A DNA stretch of 64,000 nt, taken from assembly GCA_032164245.1 (NCBI GenBank), contig JAVMKO010000003.1, forward strand, positions 29,883,390 to 29,947,389, in the 5' to 3' direction. Every line of letters begins with the position of its first letter. The stretch's first letter is position 1. This document shows, piece after piece, positions 12,365 to 23,724 of this stretch. Origin of the DNA: Sternotherus odoratus (lineage: Eukaryota; Chordata; Testudines; Kinosternidae). Both the position numbers and the translations under genes were made by a program. The notes beneath the pieces were generated by a model. It was given only the letters and a program-made list of their open reading frames with translations, was not told the origin of the DNA and did not search any database.

Positions 12365-12665
12365 TGGGGCTTGTACTGGTCTGGGATCAAAGCTGTTAGA
12401 CATATTCTTAAATGATCTTGCCAAAAGGGGTAAACAGTGAGGTGGCAAAGTTAGCAGATGATACAAAATTCTTTAAGTTAAGTCCAAAACAGACTGCAAA
12501 GAGTTACAAAAGGATCTCAGAAAACTGGGTAACATGGCAACAAAATGGCAGATGAAATTCAATGTTAAATGCAAAGTCATGCCCATGGCAAAATATAATC
12601 CCAACAATACATACAAAACCATGGCACCTAAATCAAGAAAGAGATCTTGGAGTCATTAGCAGTAC
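12365..12665 (+). mobile_element. CR1 reverse transcriptase fragment, plus strand
   Basis: Plus-strand translation, with frameshifts, gives I-F-L-N-D-L-A-K near 12398 and A-D-D-T-K-F-F-K near 12455. The latter is the ADD catalytic box of the CR1 palm domain. It is followed by 'atgaaattcaatgttaaatgcaaagtc', the thumb-side M-K-F-N motif. It is short and cut at both ends. Confidence 0.65.
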
Positions 12666-12999
12666 AGTGTAAGCACTATGTTTCCAGAGTGCTGCAAATT
12701 CATAAGACTCCTTCTCACTGTCCCTGAGCTGCAGAATGCTCATTCTCCTCTTTCAGAAGGCTTAAAAATTATCTCCAGTCATCAATGGAACAGGCACAAC
12801 TAAATAATGTATCAGTCCTTAATATGCATCAGAACTATACCAGGGAACCTAGATGTAAATAAGATTGTTCACAGTTTCATACAGAAAGCTACAGCGAGTA
12901 TAATGTCTTTAAACTGGGACGTTAGTGAAGACAGCTTGTAGGTGATTGCAGTGATCTTAATATAATGTAATTATGTAGTTCATAACAATTGAATCATTA

Positions 13000-15900
13000 A
13001 AATAGTAAAGATACCAATGATAAACATGTTCAATAACTAGAATATGAAATATGTATAAATATGCTGAAAATAGCCTCCCCCGAAAACTGACAGAGTGCTT
13101 CTCCAAAATATATATACACACACACACCTCTTCAAAAACAGCCATCACCAAAAAAAAAAAAAAAAGCACCTACGCTTTTAAACATTCTTTTGGAATCAGA
13201 GATTACTTTGCTGCTAAGAGAGACAGAGGGGGGCAATTTGGCTTTTTCTTGAACCCAAGAAGAGAAATATACTTATTAACTATTTAACTATTATATTAGC
13301 ACTTTGGATTTTAAAAGCAGTGTGTTTTGGCATTGACTTTTCGGTACTCAGTTTTGATGGTGGCATACCTCACCTCTATCTCTGCAGTTTGCTTTTCATT
13401 TCTTTGAACCACTGAGATAGTCACTCATGAGAACTAACTGCAAATATTGCATTGAGAACAGCTGTTCCTACAGAGAAAGTGACTGACATGTACCCTGGAC
13501 CACATAACGTGGCATTCTGGTGTTTTTAGTGTGCACTAGTGCAACACTGAGACTTCATTAGAAGATTTTTCATAGGCAGCCGTATGCCATGTCCAACAGG
13601 TAGCAGAGGAGTGTGTAATTACTAACTTCCCTCTGCTGGGTGTTTTTTTTTTTTGGGGGGGGGGGGGGAGAGGGTGTTGCCCTGAGTCTGTAGTAAACCA
13701 GACAAGAAAAGGGCATCACAAGACAAAAATAGAGAGCAAAAAGTGTGGGATGACCATCAAAATGGACAGACAAGTAAAGAGCCATCAACTACAAACACTG
13801 AAATGCATCACCTAGAAAGCAAATCCTTATTGGAGCCTATAGACTGATGTTTTAGCCTCCGAATGTGCACAAAACCATTTTTAAAAGGGAAAAGCCTATA
13901 ATGAGTATATGATTTGATTGAATGTAATAGAAATAAACGTGAAATTAAAACATGAGCAAGAGAACCTTAGGGCAAAATACTGAGTTGAGTTCAAATGCAC
14001 CATACTTAGTCTTTTTTTAATAAAAGAAATTTCAATAAAAATGATTATTACTATTTCAGAACTGATTCCACCATGAATAGTTTGCAACCTCAGCAGAACA
14101 TAAAGAAATTCTTTACATTTAAAATTTAGATAAATACTTCCATACGTGACATTCTGCTGAGCAACTTTATTTTGTTTAATTTTAGAAGCGGAAAGGTTAA
14201 TTTACACAAATAAACTGAAAGATTATTCAAATTTGCAGGCAACATTTTAAAAGTATGTTTTGACAGCAATTATAAAACAAAACTGATATGCAAAACTTTT
14301 TGAAAGAAGGTAGAAGATATTGATCAGGGTATAGTAGCTGTGTGCTGGTCCTGCAATTAGCTCCACTTGAATGGACCGGAGTGCTATTGTGCCACACTGT
14401 TTATTTCAGTGGGACCTCATGCAAGTGAAGCAGTCTACTCAGGTGGAACTCATTGCAGACGGGGGCCTTTGAAAATACTGTAAACTTTCTACTTCTATTC
14501 ATGACATCCCTGTATTTCTAACATGCTATAGTTACAAAATGAACAGCGAGTATTTTGGGTTGCCATCTGTCTATCGGGAGGGGAAATGTAGATGTCACGT
14601 AGCCTTTTCAGAAAGGAGATATTTATCCAGCCACAGACACACAGCATAATGTATGTTCATATTGCAATCCACGGCCAAAATTAGAAGCATGCCTCAAAAA
14701 GGTGGCAGTTTCAGTACAATCACAAATCCTCCAATTTGGCTGACCCCAAACTACAGAATTATCTGGCTACTCACTAGTTACTCACAAGGATGTCAAGCTG
14801 CCTAAATATAAACCAGAGTTTATTTATGATTGTAAGAAAATTTGTTCTTAATTTCTCATCATGCTGCCTTTTAGCCTCCCAAGATGCAACTTTAAAATAT
14901 CTATGTTATAAGATGTTTCTATGTTTGAATTCTGCCCTACTGACATTTAATAGCACATTCCAGTGAAAGATTTCAATACACCATACAAACATGGGTGCAA
15001 ATTACATTTGTAGGCATCACTTCACTCATCACTGAAATTCTTACAACTCTGGGATGTGAAGCAATAGCCTTTAAAACTATTGTGCACAGAAAGAATACAA
15101 AACACCTCGAGACAGAAAGTGATAAATATCAGAAACCAGAGGAAATGTATGTAGCCAGAATGTAAAAACCTACGTGAAATTTAGCCAGGACACCAAGGTG
15201 AATACTGAAAAGAAAGGCCAGAGCAGTTGGTGTTCAAGACATATGATGACAATAAATCTAAAAGGATCATCATGGACGCCTGATTTTCATCCATGCTAGG
15301 AATTCACTGATCGATTAAACCACTAGGGTCTCTGTACCATCATATCTTGACTTACAGTTGCATTGACCAGAAGAAAGGGAGTGTGAATCCTCCTGGTATT
15401 CTCAGAATTGCTTCAAAGCAGCAGGACTCAGTGGAGTGTTTTTAAGTCCCACTGCTTCTGTAGACCATCTTTCCCCATCTCTTCCTCTCTGAAGAACCAA
15501 GGATTTTAGGGAAAGTAGACTTATTGATTGCTGTACTAGGATGTTGTAGAATACAATGTTGATGTCTAGGATGTCAAGACAAAGTCTTTTAGCTGACCAC
15601 TGATCATCCTGTTGGTTAGTTCCAAAAAACCCAGAAGCAGATGCATGTGTCCATTGGAGTAGCAGGACTACATTTTATCTTTTCAAGATCCCAGGAGTGA
15701 GACCAAGCTTTTAAGTCCTTTCCTTGTAGGGGCTGGTCCAGACCAGTTGATAGTAGTGGGGGAAGGAAATAGAGGAGGCCTTCAACAAACACAGTTAAAC
15801 CTCCAAAACTCTTCCATTCATTTTAGGGATGAAGACATATGCAGCAGGAAGACTGGGATTCCCTCCCTCCCCATGAGACGATCTCTGCCTATCTCTATTT

Positions 15901-16660
15901 ATGAATTTAAGTTCTGCAGTCTTTGAGACTGCACCCTTCTCACACACATTCCACATAAGACTAAGCTCAGAGAAGATCATTATTAGTCCATTTAGCTGAC
16001 CTGTGTTCTAACAATTAATATAATTTCTAAATAGTATTTATTTATAGCATATACATTTAATTTAGGGCTTCAGTAAGTTCTTGATATGAGATTGTAATTT
16101 CCTAAATACAATTTTAATTTCATTTAACCCTAATTTAGATCCTTCCTTTCATTCTCTTTAAAAGAAATGACTTCATCATGTTCCCTTGTCATCATGTCAG
16201 TAATGTCCTCCACTGCTTGATTTTACAAAATGATATTCAGAAGGGCAATGGAGGATGAATGTGTTAAGATACAATAATTGTGTTTACTGGATTACAAATT
16301 ACATGGAGAAAATTGCTTTATGCAGCAGGGTAAGAGAAAACAAACTCTTTTGGAAATTAAAAGAGTGACAATGTATTGCACAATTCTTCTGTGTATTATA
16401 AGATTAATTACATGCATTTAAAAAAATACCCAAAGTAAATGTCACAGCACAATTGCTGAAAGAAAAGAATATAGAATAAGTCTATTACAACTGTGGCAAA
16501 GAGCTAGACAAAATCATTTAAAGTCTTATATTATATGATGCATAATAGTGCATATAAACATATCCCTCTTCCTTTCAAGTCCCAGCAGCAGGCACATATT
16601 GATGACTTGTAATAGATAATGAATTATCCAAGAGTTACAACTGGGGACAACGGTTTCATA
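13000..16660. repeat. Unassigned AT-rich interval with simple repeats
   Basis: No gene seen. Simple tracts include (AC)n near 13109-13126, poly-A near 13150, and a T12-G14 homopolymer junction at 13643-13668. The rest is unremarkable AT-rich sequence. Around 14360-14460 it may hold an old diverged repeat. Confidence 0.4.
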
Positions 16661-16670
16661 TTATATATAG

Positions 16671-17397
16671 ATGGGGTAGGCAACTGATGGCACAGCTGCC
16701 AAAGGCAGCACGCAAGCTGATTTTTTGTGACACTCACACTACCTGGGTCCTGGTAGTCCGGGGGCTCTGCATTTTAATTTATTTTTTAAAAACCTTATTT
16801 ACTTTACATACAACAATAGTTTAGTTATATTTTATAGACATAGAAAGAGACCACCTAAAAACATTAAAATGTATTACAGTAAAACCTCGATTTAACGGAC
16901 CTCGATTTAACAGACTTCGGATGCAACGGACAAAATTTCTGATCCAGATCAGACCGCGACCCGTCCCTGCTGCGGCCCCGGTCCCCTTCCCTGGCGGACG
17001 TCTGCTGGCTCCCGGCTGCTGCCCTGGTCCCGGCAGCAGGTGGGCTGGCTCCCGGCTGCCGCCCTGGTCCCAGCTGCTGGCAGGCTGGCTGCCGGCTCCC
17101 GCCCGGGTCCCAGCAGCCGGGACCCAGGCAGGCTGGCTGCCGGCTCCCGGCTGCCGCCTGGGTCCCGGCAGCGGGCGGGCTGCGGAGCTGCCACCCCAAT
17201 CCTGTGGCGGGTGGGCTGCTGCTCTGACAGCTTGTTTTTTTTTAAAATTAAATAACGGACTTTTTGATTTAACGGACACCCCCTCGCCCAAATTAGTCCG
17301 TTAAATCAAGGTTTTACTGTACTGGCACATGAAACTTTAAATTAGAGTGAATAAATGATGACTCGGCACATCACTTCTGAAAGGTTGCCAACTCCTG
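16671..17397. mobile_element. hAT-type MITE hosting a nested pogo/Tigger-like element
   Basis: A perfect 8-bp duplication ATATATAG lies at 16663-16670 and 17398-17405. The ends read 'ggggtaggcaac' and 'gttgccaactcctg', and the interior is 'ggcacagctgcc...ctgcattttaattt'. The outer element is interrupted after 'aaaatgtatta' and resumes at 'ctggcacatgaaac'. About 280 bp remain when the insert is removed. Confidence 0.8.
16877..17319. mobile_element. pogo/Tigger-like (Tc1/mariner) non-autonomous element
   Basis: Inverted ends are CAGTAAAACCTCGATTTAAC and its complement ending 'ggttttactg', with a TA dinucleotide on each side (16875-16876 and 17320-17321). The core 16950-17220 is a GC-rich array of short units (ggctcccggctgc, ggtcccggcagc) unlike its AT-rich host. 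All open frames here on both strands are by-products of this array and are not genes. Confidence 0.8.
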
Positions 17398-17543
17398 ATA
17401 TATAGTAACAATTCTGCAAATAAAATGCAGGGCCTTGCTTATATAAAGGTTTCCAACTGATAACATTTTCTTTTTTAAATAAAGTTGCAAGAGTCATGAA
17501 TTTTTGAAAATTGAAACAGTATTGGGTGAAATCTCTTCCTCAG

Positions 17544-18371
17544 TGTAATGGGTTGGGGACTCACCACCATGCGCCTCCTGCCGGACCGTCTGAGAATTAG
17601 TTCAGTTCATGGCAGAGCGCCCTCCTTTGGTGGTGTCCCATCCATCTCTCACTCTCGGTTGCCCTCCTTTGGCGTCTGGACGTGCACTGCTCCTTGCGTG
17701 CGGCATCCTCTTCAGGGCACGGCCCTCTGGCAGTACCCCCAAGTCCACACTCGCCCCTTTCCAGAGGAGCTGGGGATTCTATATTCCTTCAGCCCCCTAG
17801 CTGCAGTGGCCAGCCACCCCCAAGTCAAACCCCTTCTGGCAGGGGTCAGGTGTAGTCCATAGAGGCCACTTCAGCAGCCAGGTGCAATATAAGGGGAGAA
17901 GGGGTGGACCCAGGCCCACCCTCTACTCTGAGTCCCGATCCAGGGACCCTTTGGCAGCAGCCATCCTGCCCTCCTTCTCTCCTCTAGTCCCTTTCACTCT
18001 CCCTGGGCCACTTCACCTGCGCCCCCTCTGCACCCAATGGCCCCTCTCTCAGGGCTGGCAGCCTGGCAGGTAACCAGGGCGGAGTTCCCTTCTGCTCCTC
18101 TGGGCCTGCCCAGCACTGCGCTGTCCCTGGTGCTGCAGCTCCTCTCTCAGGAGCCAGACCTTCCCCCTTGAAGGTCTAGGAGAGACTGACTGACTGCCTC
18201 TCTCCTGGGCAGCCTTCTTATAGTGCCTAGCCAGTCCCTGATTGGCTGGCTACAAGCTTGGCCCTGACTGGCCTGCAGTAGGCCCTTTTCTTATTGGCTG
18301 ACAGCCTGTTCAGCCTCTCTGGCTTACTCTTGCCCACTCTGGCCGGAGCGTGGGGCAGCCACCCCATTACA
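17544..18371 (-). mobile_element. Solo LTR, 5-bp duplication CTCAG, minus orientation
   Basis: The ends TGTAATGGG and CCCATTACA are a perfect 9-bp inverted pair, flanked by CTCAG at 17539-17543 and 18372-18376. On the minus strand, CCAAT boxes (reverse of 'attgg' near 18241 and 18294) precede a TATAAG box (reverse of 'cttata' near 18218), giving a promoter pointing left. The interior is GC-rich. No internal retroviral region is present, so it is a solo LTR. Confidence 0.85.
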
Positions 18372-18376
18372 CTCAG

Positions 18377-19268
18377 CAAAGTCAATAGGAGTTTTGTCAG
18401 TGACTTCAGTGGCGTTAGGATTTCACCCATCACTTTTTCAAAATACGTGTCACTATCCTGTAGGTTAGTGCCATAATTCTGAATTGTTAACTTATGAAGA
18501 GCTTCCTTGGACTTCGCTTCCAGCCAGCCAGGATCAAGCTGGGGTCCCCCTCCCATTCAGAAATATGTAAAGAGCAAGATAGTAGTGACCCTCAGAAATC
18601 TGCTCATCCCATCCACTGTAGAGAATTCCTGGGGTAGTATTAAAAAAAATAAAGATGGTTTGTGTAGAAGTTAGATGTTATAAATGAGCATTTTCCTACC
18701 AGATAATCAGTCACAGGGGCAAGCTATTGACTAGAGAGGAATTTCTGCACTCTTAACAGAAGGATATCGCTAAAAGAAGATGGACTTTCCTTCCCTCTCT
18801 CATTTGAGTTTTGATAGATGAGTGACATTTCCTAAAAGAATGGAATGATAATAGGTGAAAAGAATGTGAAAGGAGGTATGACCATTTATAGGGAACATTG
18901 GAAAAAAGAAGGAAAGAAGAGGGATTCATGGTCCCATCTTCAAATCTGCTCTCCATTCATTCTGTGACAGCTGCATCCACAAACACTAAAAATATTTAAC
19001 CAGAACTACAGTTGAATTAAAGATTTTCAGCTCATTGAATTTACTCTTTGAAGAGTCTGAAACAGCAGGGAGCTTTGCTTAGAATCGGATGATATACTGA
19101 GTTGCATTGATTAGAATCTATTCTACTTGGGCTTCTAAAGAAATTGTATATATTCATATGAAAAGTGAGTTGATAATGCTTTTTTAGCCAGGTACATAAA
19201 TCAGATTTACTTAGGATACGTTCTCAGGACTCCAAATTTCACTGTGAATTTTCACCTTCTCAGTTCTC
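18377..19268. other. Unassigned sequence
   Basis: No gene or repeat boundary recognised. Confidence 0.4.
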
Positions 19269-19280
19269 TCTCTATATATG

Positions 19281-19492
19281 ACAGGTTCAAGAATAGCAGC
19301 CGTGTTAGTCTGTATCCGTAAAGAAAGCGAGGAATACTTGTAGCACCTTAGAGACTAACTAGTGTATTGCAGCATAAGCTTTCGTGAGTTATAGCTCACT
19401 TATATGCATTCGACGAAGTGAGCTATAACTCACGAAAGCTTATGCTGCAATAAACTAGTTAGTCTCTAAGGTACTACAAGTATTCCTCACTT
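19281..19492 (-). mobile_element. Penelope-like element tail, near-perfect palindrome, 12-bp duplication
   Basis: TCTCTATATATG occurs at 19269-19280 and 19493-19504. Inside, the left arm reads 'gaggaatacttgtagcacc...cataagctttcgtgag' and the right arm is its reverse complement. The palindrome spans about 19328-19492 with a centre near 19405-19418. The left outer piece (19281-19327, containing 'gccgtgttagtctg') has no partner on the right. Confidence 0.75.
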
Positions 19493-21036
19493 TCTCTATA
19501 TATGGACACTCATGAATATACATTTCAACAGTATGCAAGACTGAACTATAAATAAAACCTACCGGTATTTTAAGTAGTATTCTCAAGCTTTGAGGGGTGA
19601 AAATATTTTCGGAAAAGCAAACCCCTTCTTGTTGTCTATTTTATAGCACCCAAGATGTGCTAGGTAAAAGAGAGAGAAAGTTTACAATGATGTGGCTCAA
19701 TAACTAAAAGTAATAAGTAAACAAAGAGAAAGGATTCGTGTTATATTAATCCAGTCAAATGGTCACACAGATTGGATACATGCACATTTCAGTAGGCCTA
19801 TTAAATGTATAATTTTGGGATGTATTTTGTAAATTAGTTTTGTAGCCACTACGCAGAAGTGAATTTTTAGGAGGGATTTGAATGCAGAGGCTAATAGCTT
19901 ATCAAAGTGTCTCATCAGACATGCTATGCATAGGAGCAACACGGAAAGAACTTTTAATGTTTGTGCTTTCTTAAGCACTCAGACTCTCCATTTGTACTGG
20001 CGGGAGGACAGAAAGTTTGGGTGACCAGAACTAGTTTTTCAAAATATGGGAGGGCCAGATGAGCAGAAAAGAAAAGAGGATAATTGAATGGCTGGTGCGT
20101 ACACCCCCAGTTCTGGGAGGCTAATCTCCTGCCCTGCATCTTGTGACTGAAGACCCACCCAACTCTACCCCGCTCCTCACAATCCGGTCCACTGGAGCAA
20201 CCCCAAACCCTGGGCCAGCCTGCCAGTAGCTGAAGCAGCCCTGAAGCCTGGCCAGCCTGCTGGTGCCCCGAGCAGTCCCAAAACCCAGCCAACCCACCTG
20301 TGCCCGAAGCAGTTTGGGGATCAGAAATAATTTTGCATGGCATTTCCACCCTTTAGCAGTCAGGTTGTTAGCTTCACTTCTGTAATTTGGTGAGAGCATG
20401 TCCTACCATTTTATGAAAGGGTAGATTTCAGGTCCACAAGCATTCCTTATACATAATTTCTAGTTTCCTGTAATCTCTTTTCATAATAGCACTTAATAGC
20501 CACAGGAATGAATTCCTTTGTTTAGAAATAAACCTCAACACTTGCTTGCTTCAAAGTCTAAGTAATTAATGCTATGTATGAAAGGGGAAAACATTCAGAA
20601 TTAAGAATAGCAGCCATGTTCGTCTGTATCCATAAAGAAAACGAGGAATACTTGTAGCACCTTAGAGACTAACCGATTTATTGCAGCATAAGCTTTTGTG
20701 GGCTATACTCCACTTCATCGAATGCATAGAATGGAACAAACAGAAGTAAGATGCATTTATACACACAGAAAGCAAAAACAATATTGTAAATTACCATACC
20801 AATTCTAAGAGGCTGTTAAATTTGGATGGGTCATTATCAGCAGGAGAAAAAAAAAACCCTTTTGTAGTGAAAATGTACACTGTTTCTTATCTATGTGACA
20901 GTTGATAAGAATCTGTAAAAGAGACTAAACTAGGAAAATGCAATTGATTAGTATGATGACAAAGCCACTCATAGTCCCTGTTTAATCTTTGATTGACAGT
21001 GTCTAATTTGCAAATTAATTCCAGTTCATCAGCTTC

Positions 21037-21212
21037 TCATTGGAGTCTGTTTTGGAAGTTTTTCTGTTTTAAAATTGACACCTTTAAGTCTTTAATAGAA
21101 TGGCCAGTGAGATTGAAGTGTTCTCCTACCAGTTTTTGAATGTTATGATTCCTGATGTTAGATTTGTGTCCATTTATTCTTTTGTGTAGAGACTGGCCAA
21201 GCTCTAAGATAC
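21037..21212 (-). pseudogene. PLE GIY-YIG endonuclease domain fragment
   Basis: The minus-strand frame encodes C-I-L-E-L-G-Q-S-L-H-K-R-I-N-G-H-K-S-N, then V-G-E-H-F-N-L-T-G-H-S-I-K-D-L-K. This matches the GIY-YIG nuclease domain at the C-terminus of Penelope-type reverse transcriptases: the YIGETGQ-like strand, the R..H helix, and the H-F-N...H segment. The catalytic Y-I-G is altered to I-L-E, so this copy would be inactive. It runs into a stop just after Q-N-R-L-Q, and further C-terminal PLE-like sequence follows in broken frames toward 20950. The part of the open frame upstream of 21212 is antisense to the neighbouring piece and is not protein. Confidence 0.75.
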
Positions 21213-21751
21213 AATCGCATTTGCCCCAGTTGCTCAGACAGAGACAAACATCTACAAGATCTCTACCAAGCAGTCTTAAAACTACAATACCCACCTGGGT
21301 AAGTGAAAAAACACATTGACAGAGCCAGACAAGTACCCAGAAGCCACCTTCTACAGGACAGGCCTAACAAAGAAAAAACAGAACACCATTAGCCATTACC
21401 TTCAGTCCCCGACTTAAACCTCTCCAACGCATAATCAAAGACCTACACCTTATCCTGAAAGATGATCCCACACTCTCACAGATCTTGGGAGACAGACTAG
21501 TCCTTGCTTACAGACAGCCCCCCAACCGGAAACAAATACTCACCAGCAACCACACAACAAAAACACTAACCCAGGTACCTATCGTTGTAACAAAGCCCGA
21601 TGCCAACTCTGTCCACGTATCCATTCAACTGACACCATCATAGGACATAATCACATCAGCCACACCATCAGAGGCTCATTCACCTGCACATCTTCCAATG
21701 TAATATGTGCCATCATGTGCCAACAATGCCCCTCTGCTATGTACAATCACT
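21213..21751 (+). pseudogene. PLE reverse-transcriptase C-terminal / linker fragment
   Basis: Plus-strand translation, with at least two frameshifts, gives near 21570-21755 the frame C-N-K-A-R-C-Q-L-C-P-R-I and then S-F-T-C-T-S-S-N-V-I-C-A-I-M-C-Q-Q-C. These paired cysteine motifs are the conserved linker between the RT domain and the GIY-YIG domain in PLEs. Upstream are remnants such as I-L-G-D-R-L-V-L-A-Y-R-Q-P-P-N near 21483-21530. The RT catalytic core is not present. Confidence 0.75.
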
Positions 21752-21757
21752 GCTCGT

Positions 21758-23462
21758 GATTGATTTATGCCAGTGTCTTGGCTCCACTAACTGTCCCCTG
21801 CACATGGAGTTCAAAGTGACAATTGGCAGATGCAAACAGCAAAAATGTCTTATATGAATTTTTACTGGAAAGGTGCAGATTTACGTTTCTTAACAATAAC
21901 ATTACATTACCAGGCCTGTGCGTATGCTGTTATGAAACAACTCAGCATAACAAACTGCATGGAAACAGTGAACGGGGGTTGGAAGCGGGGTGGGGAGGTG
22001 GAACCATGTTCCATTTGCAAATCTAGTCCATTTCAATTAAATTTGGTCCACAATAATTTGTCCCAAATTCACTGAGCTTTGAAATTGTGTGCAGACTTGG
22101 GGGGTGAGGGGGATGTCAGGAGATAAAGAGGAAGGTGGTGGGATTGGCTTGTTTGCATGCAGTCACAACAGCCTAAGCCTCATGGAAGCTAACACAGCAT
22201 CCTGTTCATTCCCTCATGAGAATTCTGACCCAATTCTGGTTGCTGATAACTGCAATTTTTTTCTAAAGCAGGAACACTGGATAGATAGTCACATTTTGGG
22301 AAAAGATGTATTTTCCAGGGCTGACCACCCAACTGGCAGAAGTTTTGTTAACATTTGAACACTTTGGCTGCACACGTTGCTGTTCCCTCTCTCCCCAGCC
22401 ACCTCAAATAAAATCTCCCTTTGCCAAATCGGGCATCACAAGAACTAAGTCCTCCAAAATATGGAAGATCTGAAATGATAGAAAAAGGTTTTGTAGCATG
22501 AGCATTGACCTCTCCCACCAACCCAAGTAGATCTGCAATTTTTAGGATAAATGGCAGTTTTGATTTTTTTTTTAATTTACCATTGTCTCTGCACTTTTCA
22601 CTACAATAAACGAGGCAGTGTCCAGGCAGCTTCAATAGTCTGACGTATCCCTCTCACAATATATTGAAGTTGAGCACAAGTTCCTTTCAGCTGATGGCGA
22701 TCCCCTCATTTGGGACAGGTTAAGTACAGTTCTGCTCCTCTTTATTCATATAATAAAGACAATAACATTGATAACATTTCACCACTCGTCAATTCAGTAC
22801 TAAAGTGATTTGTAACCCAATACCAGCCAAAGTTGATCACTTTGAGCAACACTGCTCTATCTGCTGATATCTAAGCAGAGTAGTGAGTTTGTGTAAATAC
22901 AGTTTGCTCCTGAAGCCTCTCCTCATCCCAGCTAGCTGTCAGGGGAGAGTTCATTCAGATTCTGCTTACACAAGTGAAGCTATATTGAAACCATGTAGTT
23001 TATAGCACATGAGTCTATCAGGTGAGACATCCAAAACTGAAGTCCTATCTGCTCTGCCTTGTCATTAGATCTGGTCAAAATATGTATAATTATTCAGCTT
23101 CTCCCTATCACCCATACCCCTAAAAAAGACCCCCCAAAAAAAGACTTTTTTTTTTTTACAGACAGATTTTACTGACAAAAAGAGATCTCCCCGCATATTT
23201 TGCAACAAGAAGGAAGAATCTGCTGTTATACACACCAATGTTTCTAAAATATATATATCAACATGAAGCTGTGTTTATTCCTTCAAAGTGTCAGTAATCT
23301 TACAAATATAAAATATAAATTATTCAGAAATATTATTTGGATTACACCTACTAATGGGCTAATTAAGAAAAAGAACAGGAGACTTAAAGCACACATTCAG
23401 TTAAAGAATTTGTCAGACTATTTGCAACACCACCATACAAACTCAGTACAATTACAGGTTGG
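21758..23462. other. Unassigned sequence
   Basis: No gene recognised. It has a short T-run near 22565 and an A/T tract near 23130-23160. Confidence 0.4.
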
Positions 23463-23724
23463 TGTGATGGGTTACTCCTGGGGTGCCACCTGGAACTGGG
23501 GTACCATTGCGCCCACCTATCCCACCAGGCTGGGCTCCCTTTACACTGTACTCCTGTGACATGTTTCTCAAGCCCCCTTCAGCACAGACACAGATAGGGA
23601 CATATCCACCTGCAGCTACACACAAATGCTGAGATGAGCTCTGCATGGGAAGGCTCAGCTAAGGAACTGCCCAGTTACTAGATTCCACCACCACCACCCC
23701 CACACACCTTTAGAGGGTAAACCC

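Larger units (their letters stand above)
20601..21757 (-). mobile_element. Penelope-like retroelement copy with inverted 5' part
   Basis: From left to right, it has an antisense tail (20601-20725, same tail type as 19281-19492), an antisense 3' UTR (to about 21000), and an antisense GIY-YIG region to about 21212. Sense-strand PLE coding sequence then runs from about 21213 to 21751. The two coding pieces meet end to end in the ancestral protein: the plus piece stops at C-P-S-A-M-Y and the minus piece begins at about the G-I-Y-like segment. This is the layout expected from a 5' inversion during target-primed insertion. I found no clear target duplication. Confidence 0.8.

Noticed and set aside
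16821..17304. Overlapping Gly/Ala/Pro-rich frames on both strands
   Set aside because: Produced by the GC-rich array of the pogo-like element; the frames cross its boundaries.
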